From Companilactobacillus pabuli (GTDB taxonomy: Bacteria; Bacillota; Bacilli; Lactobacillales; Lactobacillaceae), in assembly GCF_014058425.1 (NCBI RefSeq), contig NZ_CP049366.1:1364001-1428000 (forward strand): 64,000 nt of DNA, written 5' to 3'. The position numbers were made by a program, and so were the translations under genes. Below, piece after piece: positions 16,500 through 26,193 of this stretch; the first letter of the stretch is position 1, and every line of letters starts with the position of its first letter. The notes beneath the pieces were generated by a model. It was not told the origin of the DNA, searched no databases, and was given only the letters and a program-made list of their open reading frames with translations.

Positions 16500-18908
16500 C
16501 TAATCAATGTGTTGTGGTTCATTATCGATTGCAATCGTAAAACCCTTCTTGGCATCCGCTTGGGTCTCATTTAAAATTTCAAGCAATCGTTCGTGCAATT
16601 TCGGCTCATGCTTATATTTTACAATAATTTGATAATAATATTTGTTTTGTTTCCGAGAAATCATCGTTGGACTTGGACCTAAAAGAATCGCATCTTTAGA
16701 TAAAGCTGTTTGGAGCTGTTTTTTCAACCAATAAGCTTGCTTCAGAGTTTGACCTTCGTCTTGATTTGCGACACTGACCAAAGTCGTAAAATAATATGGC
16801 GTGTAATTGGATTGGTGACGTAGATACATCTCTTGTTTAAAGAAAGTTTCATAGTCTTGTTTAGCCGCGTCTTTGATTGCATAGTGATCAGGATTAAAGG
16901 TCTGAATCACTACGTGGCCAGTTTTTTGGGCTCGACCAGCACGACCACTGACTTGAGTCAACAATTGAAAGGTTCTTTCACTGGCCCGATAATCTGACAA
17001 ACTCAAAGTAGTATCAGCATTAATTACTCCAACTAAGGTTACATCAGGAAAATCTAGTCCTTTAGCAATCATTTGTGTTCCTAACAAGATATCAGCCTTA
17101 TGCTGTCCAAATTGTTGCAAAATCTTTGCGTGAGCACCCTTTCTTCTCGTTGTATCAACGTCCATTCGTAAGACACGAGCTTTTGGAAATAAATCATTTA
17201 ATTGCTGTTCAATGTTTTGCGTCCCGGTACCATAAAAGCCGATTTTTTTACTGTGACAATTAGGGCACATATTAGGAACTGGCTCCTCATGTCCACAATA
17301 ATGGCACTTCATTCTTCTCAAATCTTTATGATATGTCAATGAAACATCACAATTAGGACATTTCAAAACAAACCCACATTCACGACACATCATGAAGGAT
17401 GAATAGCCTCGACGATTCAACAAAACAATCGATTGATCGTGATTATCGAGTGTTTCCTGGAGACTCTTTTGTAAAGTTGGCGAAAAATCACCCTTCACAG
17501 CTGAGTTTTCGGAATCGCGCATATCAACTATTTGTACATGTGGCAAAGTCTGATTGTTAATTCTCTTTTTCATCCTTATCAGATGATAAACGCCCTTTTC
17601 AGCCCGAGCTCTCGACTCCAAAGATGGCGTAGCACTACCTAAAACAACTGGGCATTTATTGACTTTTGCCCGCCATAACGCTACATCACGTGCATGATAA
17701 CGAGGATTATCATCTTGTTTGTAACTAGCTTCATGCTCCTCATCGATAATTATTAGGCCAATTTTATTTAATGGTGCAAAGACGGCACTTCTTGCTCCCA
17801 CAACAACTTTGACTTCATTGTTTTCAATTCTCGTCCACTCATCGTAGCGTTCGCCATTGGATAAACCAGAATGTAACACCGCCACTTGATCACCAAAACG
17901 GCCGACAACACGGTTGACCATTTGAGGCGTTAATGAAATTTCTGGAACTAGCATCAAAGCGGTCTTATCTTGTTGCAATGCTTTTTTAATTGTCTGTAAA
18001 TAAACCTCCGTCTTACCACTACCAGTGACTCCTTCAATCAAAAAAGTCTGAGGATCTTCATTAGTAATAGCTTGAGAAATTTCATCAACAGCAACTTGTT
18101 GTTCAGACGTTAAAGCCAATTTTGTCGTTTGTTCCGGCGTGATACCAACTGGCTTACGTAATTTTGTAACTTCAACCGTTTTGAGCAAGCCATTTTTTTC
18201 TGCTGTCTTAATGGCTGATCTTGAGATGCCATGGTCTTTTTCTAAAACGTTGTATTCTATCGGTAATTCTTGTAAATGATCAGCTAGAAAAGCTAACAAT
18301 TTAATTTGGGAAGAAGCATTCTTTCGCAATTTACTCTTGGCTTCATGCAGCTGGATGACATTCAAATCCGTTGTAACAGCTTGTCGTTTTACTTGAACGG
18401 CTTTATTTTTTACAACGTATTGAATGTCTACTTTATTATTCTTTCGTAATTTATTGATAAAGCGAATCGTTTGGTCATCGAGCGCACTCGTAATCTCTAG
18501 ACTATCTTGATTGGATAATAATACTTTGACTTCTGGATCATCTTTTACTATTGGAATTACGAATTGTTGATATTTAGCCCGCATGACACTAGGCAACATC
18601 GTTTGTAGACAGGAAATCTGAAAAGAATAAGTTTGATCAGCTAACCAGTACGACAGTTGTAGCATTTCTTTTGACAAGACTGGTTTTAAATCTATCACAC
18701 GAGTAATTGGTTTCAACTTTCCTTGAAAGTCGCTGCTGTCTTTTACTTTCATAACAAAGCCCTGGATTTTTCTCTTACCACGTCCAAAAGGTACTTCAAC
18801 TCGCATCCCTGGAACAACTACTTCAGATAAACTCTCAGGAATATCATATTCAAATGGTCGATTTGTTTGCATCGTCGGTACATCAACGATTATCTCTGCT
18901 ACTGACAT
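16500..18908 (-). CDS. priA: Primosomal replication restart helicase PriA
   Basis: PriA restarts stalled replication forks. I chose the ATG at 18908 (802 residues) because the in-frame GTG at 18917 lies inside its AGGTGG ribosome binding site. The N-terminal DNA-binding domain precedes the helicase core, which has GVTGSGKTEVYL (Walker A) and IIDEEHEASYKQ (DEEH). A zinc-binding region with paired cysteines (CRECG, CPNC, CHYCG, CPNCH) follows. It lies between rpoZ and fmt; coaBC, often next to priA, is absent here. Confidence 0.97.
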   Translation of the reverse strand: MSVAEIIVDVPTMQTNRPFEYDIPESLSEVVVPGMRVEVPFGRGKRKIQGFVMKVKDSSDFQGKLKPITRVIDLKPVLSKEMLQLSYWLADQTYSFQISCLQTMLPSVMRAKYQQFVIPIVKDDPEVKVLLSNQDSLEITSALDDQTIRFINKLRKNNKVDIQYVVKNKAVQVKRQAVTTDLNVIQLHEAKSKLRKNASSQIKLLAFLADHLQELPIEYNVLEKDHGISRSAIKTAEKNGLLKTVEVTKLRKPVGITPEQTTKLALTSEQQVAVDEISQAITNEDPQTFLIEGVTGSGKTEVYLQTIKKALQQDKTALMLVPEISLTPQMVNRVVGRFGDQVAVLHSGLSNGERYDEWTRIENNEVKVVVGARSAVFAPLNKIGLIIIDEEHEASYKQDDNPRYHARDVALWRAKVNKCPVVLGSATPSLESRARAEKGVYHLIRMKKRINNQTLPHVQIVDMRDSENSAVKGDFSPTLQKSLQETLDNHDQSIVLLNRRGYSSFMMCRECGFVLKCPNCDVSLTYHKDLRRMKCHYCGHEEPVPNMCPNCHSKKIGFYGTGTQNIEQQLNDLFPKARVLRMDVDTTRRKGAHAKILQQFGQHKADILLGTQMIAKGLDFPDVTLVGVINADTTLSLSDYRASERTFQLLTQVSGRAGRAQKTGHVVIQTFNPDHYAIKDAAKQDYETFFKQEMYLRHQSNYTPYYFTTLVSVANQDEGQTLKQAYWLKKQLQTALSKDAILLGPSPTMISRKQNKYYYQIIVKYKHEPKLHERLLEILNETQADAKKGFTIAIDNEPQHID

Positions 18909-18934
18909 AAAAACCACCTATTTTTCCTTAAGAA

Positions 18935-18970
18935 TAAAAAAGCCCTCACTAATTCGCAAATCAGTGAAGG
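18935..18970 (-). terminator. Hairpin/attenuator between rpoZ and priA
   Basis: On the minus strand CCTTCACT pairs with AGTGAGGG (one mismatch), followed by CTTTTTTATT. It lies seven bases past the rpoZ stop and would reduce read-through into priA. Confidence 0.65.
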
Positions 18971-18977
18971 AATAATT

Positions 18978-19235
18978 TTATTCGTTTTCTTCTTTTTTCT
19001 CTTCTTCAACCTTTTCGGCTTCTTTTTCAAGAAGAATTGAATTAGGATCGATTTCGATTTTATCATCAGCAATTTCTTCAAATGCACGACCAACAGTTCT
19101 TGGTGATTCATAATGGCTCAATAACTCAACATCACCATTTTCCAATTCGTGAGCACGTTTGGCAGCTAGAACTGCTAGTGAATAACGAGAGTCAACTCGA
19201 TCTAAAAGTTTATCAATTGATGGATAAATAATCAT
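18978..19235 (-). CDS. rpoZ: RNA polymerase omega subunit
   Basis: Omega helps RNA polymerase assembly. The 85-residue protein begins [20 protein letters not shown] and contains AAKRAHEL, the conserved omega core. The C-terminal tail is very acidic and lysine-rich ([16 protein letters not shown]), common in lactobacilli. It lies six bases after gmk, the usual pair. Confidence 0.96.
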   Translation of the reverse strand: MIIYPSIDKLLDRVDSRYSLAVLAAKRAHELENGDVELLSHYESPRTVGRAFEEIADDKIEIDPNSILLEKEAEKVEEEKKEENE

Positions 19236-19241
19236 AAATTA

Positions 19242-19850
19242 TCAATCTCCTATTATTTTTTTATATTGGTCAATTACGCGTGGCACTCTCAAGTGTTCAC
19301 TCTTAATTATACCTTCAATTTTTTCGACTGCATTAGGTATTTTATCATTTACAACGGCATAGTCATAGCTAGTCATCATTTGAATTTCTTTTTTAGCCTT
19401 TTCCATACGTTTGTCGATTGTCTTCTCATCATCAGTACCACGGTGAGTAATACGATCTCGTAAACTTGTCAAATCAGGCGGTGTCAAGAAAATAAATACG
19501 CCATCAGGCATCTTCTCGCGAACTTGCATAGCACCATTGACTTCGATTTCTAATAACACATCAATTCCGGCATCAAGCTTTTGATTGACATACTTCAAAG
19601 GAGTTCCATAATAATGATCGACATACTTAGCATATTCAAGCATGCCACCATTTTCTATTTCCTTTTCAAATTCTTCATTTGTTCGGAAATAATAATCGAC
19701 TCCATCGACTTCTCCAGGACGCATTTGACGCGTTGTCATCGAAACTGAATAATCAAATTTAATTGATGAATTCTTCAACATTGCTTTTCTAACAGTTCCT
19801 TTACCAACTCCAGATGGACCTGATAAAACGATTAACATTCCCCTTGACAT
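19242..19850 (-). CDS. gmk: Guanylate kinase
   Basis: Gmk phosphorylates GMP to GDP. The P-loop GPSGVGKGT is at residues 11-19, and the GMP-binding region includes [16 protein letters not shown] chose the ATG at 19850 behind AGGGATAG, giving 202 residues, the usual length. A longer reading frame extends upstream but encodes non-conserved residues. This is the first gene of the long operon down to thiN. Confidence 0.97.
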   Translation of the reverse strand: MSRGMLIVLSGPSGVGKGTVRKAMLKNSSIKFDYSVSMTTRQMRPGEVDGVDYYFRTNEEFEKEIENGGMLEYAKYVDHYYGTPLKYVNQKLDAGIDVLLEIEVNGAMQVREKMPDGVFIFLTPPDLTSLRDRITHRGTDDEKTIDKRMEKAKKEIQMMTSYDYAVVNDKIPNAVEKIEGIIKSEHLRVPRVIDQYKKIIGD

Positions 19851-19890
19851 AATTAAACTATCCCTACTATCTATTTTAATATTGATATCT

Positions 19891-19919
19891 ATAATGCAAT
19901 AAATTCGTATGTTTTTCAA
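19891..19919 (-). promoter_or_regulatory. Possible promoter of the gmk operon
   Basis: TTGAAA (19914-19919), 17 bases and CATTAT (19891-19896) on the minus strand. The -10 is only a partial match. Confidence 0.4.
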
Positions 19920-19970
19920 GACTTTGAACCACGTCAAGATAAAAATTTCTTAAGAAATATAAAAATAGAG

Positions 19971-20020
19971 TTGCTCTTTCGAACACTTGTTCGTATAATG
20001 AAGGTACAAACAAGCGTTCG
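19971..20020 (+). promoter_or_regulatory. SOS promoter with two LexA (DinR) boxes
   Basis: TTGCTC (19971-19976) and a perfect TATAAT (19994-19999) are 17 bases apart. The spacer ends in CGAACACTTGTTCG (19980-19993), a perfect Gram-positive LexA palindrome. A second site, CAAACAAGCGTTCG (20007-20020), has one mismatch in its left arm and covers the start region. Bound LexA would block RNA polymerase directly. Assignment rests on the known CGAAC-N4-GTTCG consensus. Confidence 0.85.
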
Positions 20021-20031
20021 GGGGTTTAAAA

Positions 20032-20352
20032 ATGCAAGCAAGACAATTACACAATCGTTTCACTACAAATCTAATCAACAACACCACTAGTTTTATTAAT
20101 AATAATTTCGATTTTAATCTCAAGAATGAAACAAAGACTCAATTTAAACAAATGCCATTAATGCAATTACAAATTTTTGCAGAACAAAGTTTCCAAAGAA
20201 ATTATTCTGTCGTTATTACAATGTTAAACGACAATCAACTTCATGGCAAATTTATTTCACAAGTTAATCAAAATAAATACGTTTTCAAAGTCAACAATAG
20301 CCTCTTTAGCATAGTTACTTTGGGCAATTTGAAGTCAATTAATTTAGTCTAA
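20032..20352 (+). CDS. Small SOS-regulated protein, possibly YolD-like
   Basis: A 106-residue protein whose only upstream context is a promoter carrying two LexA boxes, so DNA-damage induction is expected. The N-terminus is Asn/Thr-rich. The C-terminal half (ITMLNDNQLHGKFISQVNQ, then KYVFKVNNSLFSIVTLGNLKSI) has the strand-turn-strand pattern of the YolD-like family, whose members are often SOS genes beside Y-family polymerases. This similarity is weak and inferred. No polymerase gene is adjacent. Its stop overlaps the 3' end of convergent recN by nine bases. Confidence 0.7.
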   Translation: MQARQLHNRFTTNLINNTTSFINNNFDFNLKNETKTQFKQMPLMQLQIFAEQSFQRNYSVVITMLNDNQLHGKFISQVNQNKYVFKVNNSLFSIVTLGNLKSINLV

Positions 20353-22041
20353 ACGTTTTTGTTCGCCTTGAGCTAATTCCAACAATTCTTTAGCATGCTC
20401 TCTAGTTAAATCAGTCACCTTAGTTCCAGCCAACATTAAGGATATCGCTTCAATTCTTTGTAGATCGTCAAGCAACGAAACTTGAGTTTCAGTTTTGTCT
20501 TTGACGGTCTCTTTTTTTATCTCAAATTGAATATCACTCATAGCTGCCACTTGTGGTAAATGCGTAATACAGAGAACTTGCAGAAATTGTGAAACTTTAT
20601 AAATTTTATCGCCAATCGCCTGGGCTACACGGCCGCTGACACCAGTATCGATTTCATCAAAAACGATTGTTTCGACATTCATTTTGGCAGCAATAATAGC
20701 TTCAAAAGCCAAGATAACACGAGATAATTCACCACCAGAGGCAACTTTTACCAAAGGTTTAAAATCTTCTCCAAGATTAGTCTTCAAATCAAATCTAATC
20801 TGGTCAATTCCTTTGTCAGACAAATTATTGTCATCAAGTGAACTAAATGAAACACCAAATTTAGCGTTTGGCATATACAAATCTTTTAATTGATGATTAA
20901 TGGATTTCTCCAAAGACGTTGCTGTTTTATGGCGCTTCTTAGACAAATCTTTGGCCAAATCCAAGAGTTTAGTTTGCAACTGTTGAATTTCTTTTTCCAA
21001 ATTAACCTCAGTGTCATCATCAATATCAATCTCTGATAGTTCTTGATGAGCTTTTTTGCCAAATTCAATCACTTCATCTAAGGTTGGACCGTATTTCTTT
21101 TTCAAATTGTCTAAAGTAATCAAGCGTTTTTGAATATTGTCTAAACGATTCTCATCAAAATCTAGATTTTCCAACTGATCAGCAATCGTCGCGGCATTAT
21201 CTTGAAGTTGATAATAAGCGCCATTGACAGAATCATACAATTCTTTATATGAATCATCATAATCCATGATGTCTTCTAATTGATCTCTGACATTTCCTAA
21301 AGCATCAACGACACCAACGTTATTTTCCGATAGACCACGATAACTCTCTTGTAAAGCTGAACTGATTTTCTCAAAATTAGACAACTGATTTTTTTCATCT
21401 TCTAATTTATCATCTTCTCCAGCTTCAACTTTGGCACTGTCGATATCTTCGATTTGAAATTTTAACATGTCGATCCGTTGAACGAGATTTTGAGAATTCT
21501 TTTGAATCGTTCGTAAGCGACTACGCTTATCTTGATAATCGGAAAAAATATTTTGATAGTCCAACAAATCTTTTTGAAAATCATCATCGGAAAATCGATC
21601 CAAGATATTAATATGGTTATCTTCGTCCAGTAATTCTTGTTGTTGATTTTGACCGTGAATTTCAACTAGAAATTTGCCAACTTGTCGTAAAACATTAGTT
21701 TTCACTAATTCATTGTTGATCCGACAAACATTACGTCCTTTGCGGTTGATCTCACGCTTAATGATCAGTTGGTTATCTTCATGATTGATGCCGTATTCAT
21801 CCAAAATAGCAAAAAGAGGACTACTCGATTTTACTTCAAATAGTCCCTGCACTTTCAATTGTTCTTGACCTGTTCTAATAAAATCAACTGAAGACCTGCT
21901 TCCAACTAACAATCCTAAGGCATCGATAATAATTGACTTACCGGCACCAGTTTCACCAGTTAAAGCAGTCATGCCATGATGAAAATCAATTTGTAATTTA
22001 TTAATAATTGCAAAATTGTTGATTATAAGTTTTTTAAGCAT
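20344..22041 (-). CDS. recN: DNA repair protein RecN
   Basis: RecN is an SMC-like ATPase that gathers DNA double-strand ends. The 565-residue protein has GETGAGKS (29-36), two long coiled-coil arms (about 150-360), the ABC signature ASGGELSRV and Walker B ETIVFDEIDTGVSG. The ribosome binding site is AGGTGA. It lies eight bases after tlyA. argR/ahrC, which separates these genes in Bacillus, is missing here. It is the last gene of the efp-to-recN operon. Confidence 0.97.
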   Translation of the reverse strand: MLKKLIINNFAIINKLQIDFHHGMTALTGETGAGKSIIIDALGLLVGSRSSVDFIRTGQEQLKVQGLFEVKSSSPLFAILDEYGINHEDNQLIIKREINRKGRNVCRINNELVKTNVLRQVGKFLVEIHGQNQQQELLDEDNHINILDRFSDDDFQKDLLDYQNIFSDYQDKRSRLRTIQKNSQNLVQRIDMLKFQIEDIDSAKVEAGEDDKLEDEKNQLSNFEKISSALQESYRGLSENNVGVVDALGNVRDQLEDIMDYDDSYKELYDSVNGAYYQLQDNAATIADQLENLDFDENRLDNIQKRLITLDNLKKKYGPTLDEVIEFGKKAHQELSEIDIDDDTEVNLEKEIQQLQTKLLDLAKDLSKKRHKTATSLEKSINHQLKDLYMPNAKFGVSFSSLDDNNLSDKGIDQIRFDLKTNLGEDFKPLVKVASGGELSRVILAFEAIIAAKMNVETIVFDEIDTGVSGRVAQAIGDKIYKVSQFLQVLCITHLPQVAAMSDIQFEIKKETVKDKTETQVSLLDDLQRIEAISLMLAGTKVTDLTREHAKELLELAQGEQKRLD

Positions 22042-22049
22042 AATTTCAC

Positions 22050-22874
22050 CTATTTATTTAGATTTGAGTATGCGGCTTCCATGGTCTTTTCTATTGACAC
22101 GGTATTCAAGATTTCACCATCTTGTGGCTCTTTAGGCTTTTGAATGTGCATCAAAAATTCAATATTGCCTTCGCCACCTTTGATTGGTGAAAAGTCCAAT
22201 CCGGAAACGATAAAACCAGCATTTTTAGCGAAGTTAGTGATCTTTTCAAGTACCATTTGATGAACTTTATGATCTCTAACGATACCATGCTTACCAACAT
22301 TTTCTGGACCAGCTTCAAATTGAGGCTTAATCAAGCAAACTGCATCAGCACCAGGCAAAATAATATTGAACATTGGTGGCAAAATTAATTCCAAAGAAAT
22401 AAATGAAACATCAGTCATCGCAAATTGTGGTAAACCTTCGTGAAAATCTTCTGGTTTGCTATAACGGAAATTAACTCGTTCCATAACGACAACACGTTCA
22501 TCTTTACGTAGTTTCCAAGCTAATTGGTTGTAACCAACGTCCAAAGCATAGACTTTAGTAGCACCATTTTGCAAAGCCACATCGGTAAAACCACCGGTTG
22601 ACGAACCAATATCCAAACAAATACGGTCAGATAAATCAATATCAAATGACTTCAAGGCCTTTTCTAACTTGTAGCCACCACGACTAACGTACTTGGAATG
22701 AGCATTTTTAGCTAAATGAAAGACTGTCTCTGGATCAACTTTTTCGCCCGGTTTATCAAAACGCAAATTATCCTGATTATAAACTTCACCAGCCATAATT
22801 GAGCGTTTAGCTTGTTCACGAGATTCAAATAAATTTTGTTCAACTAATAAAACATCAATTCTTTTTTTTGCCAA
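22050..22874 (-). CDS. tlyA: TlyA family rRNA 2'-O-methyltransferase (YqxC)
   Basis: A 274-residue protein with an N-terminal S4 RNA-binding domain (KRIDVLLVEQNLFESREQAK) and an FtsJ-like methyltransferase. SAM binding shows as CLDIGSSTGGFTDVAL and YALDVGYNQL. Family members methylate rRNA ribose; hemolysin is an outdated name. The start is TTG at 22874 behind AGGTGA. It lies ten bases after ispA. Confidence 0.93.
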   Translation of the reverse strand: MAKKRIDVLLVEQNLFESREQAKRSIMAGEVYNQDNLRFDKPGEKVDPETVFHLAKNAHSKYVSRGGYKLEKALKSFDIDLSDRICLDIGSSTGGFTDVALQNGATKVYALDVGYNQLAWKLRKDERVVVMERVNFRYSKPEDFHEGLPQFAMTDVSFISLELILPPMFNIILPGADAVCLIKPQFEAGPENVGKHGIVRDHKVHQMVLEKITNFAKNAGFIVSGLDFSPIKGGEGNIEFLMHIQKPKEPQDGEILNTVSIEKTMEAAYSNLNK

Positions 22875-22884
22875 TATTTGTCAC

Positions 22885-23733
22885 CTATTCTTTAAAATAA
22901 TCCAAAAAGCTTACTAGTAAGTTTTTATCGAATTTGTCTTCCTTCAAAACAGCATTGAACGCTTCTTTAACTAATTCATTTAATTTAGTTTCAGTTGCTT
23001 CTTTGCCAATCAGATTTGGAAAAGTATTTTTGTCTGCATCCTCTCCATCGCCACAATCATCTAAGTCATCTTTCAATTGAAAAGCTAAACCAACATCTTG
23101 AGCATACAAAACTAGGTTTTTGGATAACTCATGATCTGCACAAAAGGCTCCCATAGTAATAGCTGCCATCATTAAGTCAGCCGTTTTTTCCTTATGCAAG
23201 GTAGTCAATTCACTTTCGGACAACACTTTATCTTCCATGGTAATGTCAGTCATTTGACCAGCCACCATTCCCATAGGTCCTGCATTGTGCGATAAAATTC
23301 TCACTGCTGCCATTCGTTTGTCGGTATTCAAACTAGATTTAGCAATCCAATAAAAAGCTTGTGTCAACAAACCATCCCCAGCTAGAACTGCTGGACCAAC
23401 ACCAAATTTCTTGTGATTGGATAACTTGCCTCGCCGATAATCACTATCATCCATTTCTGGCAAATCGTCGTGAATCAAGGAATAAGTGTGCACTAATTCG
23501 ATAGCACCAGCAATATCGAAGTATTTCGGTAAGTCTTTTAACTTAACTCCGGATGAATAAGCGACAGCTAAAAACAACATTGGACGAACTCTTTTGCCAC
23601 CAGCATTGAGGGAATAAAGCATAGCTTGTTTCAAAGTTTCTTGTTTAATCTCAGAATTCAATCGATCATTTAAGAATTGATTAAAATCTGGCAAAACTTG
23701 CTCGCAAAAATCAGAAAACTTTTTAATTTCCAT
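22885..23733 (-). CDS. ispA: Polyprenyl synthetase (farnesyl diphosphate synthase)
   Basis: Makes geranyl/farnesyl diphosphate for undecaprenyl and other isoprenoids. The 282-residue protein has the first aspartate-rich motif DDLPEMDD (89-96) and the second as QLKDDLDDCGD, plus GGKRVRP near residue 45. It lies two bases after xseB, as in many Firmicutes. Confidence 0.95.
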   Translation of the reverse strand: MEIKKFSDFCEQVLPDFNQFLNDRLNSEIKQETLKQAMLYSLNAGGKRVRPMLFLAVAYSSGVKLKDLPKYFDIAGAIELVHTYSLIHDDLPEMDDSDYRRGKLSNHKKFGVGPAVLAGDGLLTQAFYWIAKSSLNTDKRMAAVRILSHNAGPMGMVAGQMTDITMEDKVLSESELTTLHKEKTADLMMAAITMGAFCADHELSKNLVLYAQDVGLAFQLKDDLDDCGDGEDADKNTFPNLIGKEATETKLNELVKEAFNAVLKEDKFDKNLLVSFLDYFKE

Positions 23734-23735
23734 AA

Positions 23736-23972
23736 CTATTCGTCCTTACTTTGATCATTTTTCATATTAACTTCTTGACCGTCTTTAGTCATGATCTTAG
23801 TAACCGTTTCTTCGGCTTCACTGAGGGTCTTTTCGAGTTCCTTACTCAAGGTAACACCCTTTTTGAATTTTTCCATGGCTTCTTCCAATGGAACATTCCC
23901 AGTTTCAAGGTTTTTGACGATTTCTTCTAAATCTGCCAAATTTTCTTCAAATGTTTTCTTTTCTTCAGCCAT
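23736..23972 (-). CDS. xseB: Exodeoxyribonuclease VII small subunit
   Basis: A 78-residue helical protein with the family core [19 protein letters not shown] and [15 protein letters not shown]. It forms exonuclease VII with XseA. The start overlaps the end of xseA by eight bases, indicating coupled translation. Confidence 0.96.
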   Translation of the reverse strand: MAEEKKTFEENLADLEEIVKNLETGNVPLEEAMEKFKKGVTLSKELEKTLSEAEETVTKIMTKDGQEVNMKNDQSKDE

Positions 23973-25314
23973 TATTATCCTCGCTTATTTCTTTGGTTAT
24001 TAATTTAACATTACCATCTTTAACTCTCAAATTCACCGTTTGATCGACTTGATAATCAGATGCCTTAGTCAACACTCTGCCCTTCTGGTTCATCGGAATA
24101 GCGAATCCACGACTCAAAGTCTTTAAAGGACTCAATGAATCTAAAGTAGCTACTTGACTATTAAATACATTACGATTTTTATTAAGGATCTTATTGATAT
24201 TGTTAATCAAAATTTGATACTGGCGATTAACTTGATTGTTATAACTATAAATTTGATCACGCGGCGAAACTCTGACTAATCGATTTGCATACTGAATCAA
24301 TTCAGTTTTGGAACGATTCAACGAATTATTCAAGTTTTGACGTAATTTATCCTCTAAACTATCGACTTTTTGCAAATATACTTCATAAATTCGCTCTGGA
24401 TGCTGTAAAAAGACGTTCTGAGACAAAGTTTGGACACGGTCTTTGTAGTTGTTGATCAAATTATTTTGAGCGCTGTAAAGTCTCGTATGCAAGTCTTGAA
24501 GGTGTTCTAAGACATCACTCAAGACAGGTGTTGCTAATTCAGCTGCAGCAGTCGGCGTAGCAGCACGTAAATCAGCCACTAGATCGGCAATAGTCGTATC
24601 TGTCTCATGACCAACCGAACTAATTACTGGAATCTTGCTTGAAACGATAGCTTGAGCAACGATTTCTTCATTAAATGGCCAAAGATCTTCAATCGATCCA
24701 CCACCACGACCGATAATGATCGTATCAAAATTACCGTCCTCATTGATTCTTTTTAGTTGAGCAACAATAGTCTTGGCAGCTTCATCACCTTGAACTTGAG
24801 CTGGGTACAAGACTAATTGCACGATTGGAAACCTTCTAGCAACGATCGTCATAATATCATGAATAACCGCACCTGATTCACTGGTTACAACCGCAATTCG
24901 TTTTGGGAACTGAGGAATCGGCTTTTTGGGCAAATCAAAAACACCCTGTTGAGAAAGCTTTTTCTTCAATTGCTCGAAAGCAACATACAAAGCTCCTAAT
25001 CCAGCGGGTTCCATAGATTCGACGTAGATCTGATATGATCCAGCTGGCTCATACAAAGAAATTCGACCTTGAACGAGAACTTGCATTCCTTCTTCAGGTT
25101 TAAATTTAATTTTTTCAAAATTGCTCTTAAACATTATCGCAGAAATCTTAGCTTTATCATCTTTCAAAGAAAAATATTGATGAGCATGGGGACGTAATCG
25201 AAAATTAGAAATCTCCCCCATCAAATAGACGTGTCCCAAATAAGGGTCCACGTCAAATTTTCTCTTCAAATATTGGCTTAAAGCGGTAACTGTTAAATAT
25301 TGCTCATTATCCAT
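23965..25314 (-). CDS. xseA: Exodeoxyribonuclease VII large subunit
   Basis: The catalytic subunit for single-strand DNA degradation. The 449-residue protein has an N-terminal OB fold (about 1-100, with [20 protein letters not shown]). The nuclease domain has [29 protein letters not shown] and [11 protein letters not shown]. Helical coiled coils lie toward the C-terminus. It overlaps folD by eight bases. Confidence 0.97.
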   Translation of the reverse strand: MDNEQYLTVTALSQYLKRKFDVDPYLGHVYLMGEISNFRLRPHAHQYFSLKDDKAKISAIMFKSNFEKIKFKPEEGMQVLVQGRISLYEPAGSYQIYVESMEPAGLGALYVAFEQLKKKLSQQGVFDLPKKPIPQFPKRIAVVTSESGAVIHDIMTIVARRFPIVQLVLYPAQVQGDEAAKTIVAQLKRINEDGNFDTIIIGRGGGSIEDLWPFNEEIVAQAIVSSKIPVISSVGHETDTTIADLVADLRAATPTAAAELATPVLSDVLEHLQDLHTRLYSAQNNLINNYKDRVQTLSQNVFLQHPERIYEVYLQKVDSLEDKLRQNLNNSLNRSKTELIQYANRLVRVSPRDQIYSYNNQVNRQYQILINNINKILNKNRNVFNSQVATLDSLSPLKTLSRGFAIPMNQKGRVLTKASDYQVDQTVNLRVKDGNVKLITKEISEDNNG

Positions 25315-26155
25315 TTGCCCTGCCTTCGGCTAATTCAATCACTTGGTCTACTAAGGCCGTGATTGTCATTGGACCAACACCACCAGGAACGGGAGTCATC
25401 ATAGCAGCCTTTTGTTTAACGTCATCAAAATCGACATCCCCACAAAGCTTGCCATTTTCATCACGATCCATACCAACGTCAACGACGATTGCTTGGTCTT
25501 TGACGTATTCTTTAGTGATAAATTTGGCCTTTCCAATGGCTACAACTAGCACATCAGCCTTACTTGTTATTTCTTTTAAGTTCTTAGTATGTGAATGTGT
25601 GATCGTTACAGTGGCATTACGATCCAACATTAAAGCAGCTGTTGGTTTTCCAACGATATTGCTACGACCAACGATAACGACGTTTTTACCATCTAAATCA
25701 ACGTTGTAATGGTCAAGCATCATTAAAATTCCTGAAGCAGTTGCCGGTTTAGTTAAAGGTGTCCCAATCCAAAGATTACCAACGCTAATAGGAGTAAAAC
25801 CATCAACGTCTTTTCTTGGATCAATAGCTTCAATAACTTTGTCCTCATCGATATGATCAGGAACTGGCAATTGAACGATAAAACCATCAACATTTTCATC
25901 ATGATTCAATTCATCGATTTTCTTCAAAAGTTCATCTTCAGTTACAGTGGCATCAAAATGAATCAATTGAAAGTCAATTCCCAGTTTTTCGGCACGACGT
26001 TTCTTGTTGCGAACGTAAACGGCACTGGCTGAATTGTCACCGACCAAAATAACGGCCAATCCAGGAGTTACGCCCTTTTTCTTTAATTCTTCAACTCGCT
26101 TAGTCATTGTTTCATCCAAAGCTTGTGCTACTTTTTTACCCTCTAATAATTTCAT
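25307..26155 (-). CDS. folD: Bifunctional methylene-THF dehydrogenase/cyclohydrolase FolD
   Basis: FolD interconverts 5,10-methylene-THF and 10-formyl-THF. It has the YVRNKKRRAEKLGI segment with the catalytic Lys, QLPVPDHID, KDVDGF, the NADP motif GRSNIVGKP and PVPGGVGPMT. I chose the ATG at 26155 because GGTGAT lies before it; an ATG twelve bases upstream overlaps that site. This gives 282 residues. Confidence 0.96.
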   Translation of the reverse strand: MKLLEGKKVAQALDETMTKRVEELKKKGVTPGLAVILVGDNSASAVYVRNKKRRAEKLGIDFQLIHFDATVTEDELLKKIDELNHDENVDGFIVQLPVPDHIDEDKVIEAIDPRKDVDGFTPISVGNLWIGTPLTKPATASGILMMLDHYNVDLDGKNVVIVGRSNIVGKPTAALMLDRNATVTITHSHTKNLKEITSKADVLVVAIGKAKFITKEYVKDQAIVVDVGMDRDENGKLCGDVDFDDVKQKAAMMTPVPGGVGPMTITALVDQVIELAEGRANG

Positions 26156-26193
26156 ACTAATCACCATAAAAAGGCTGATAAATTTATCAGCCT

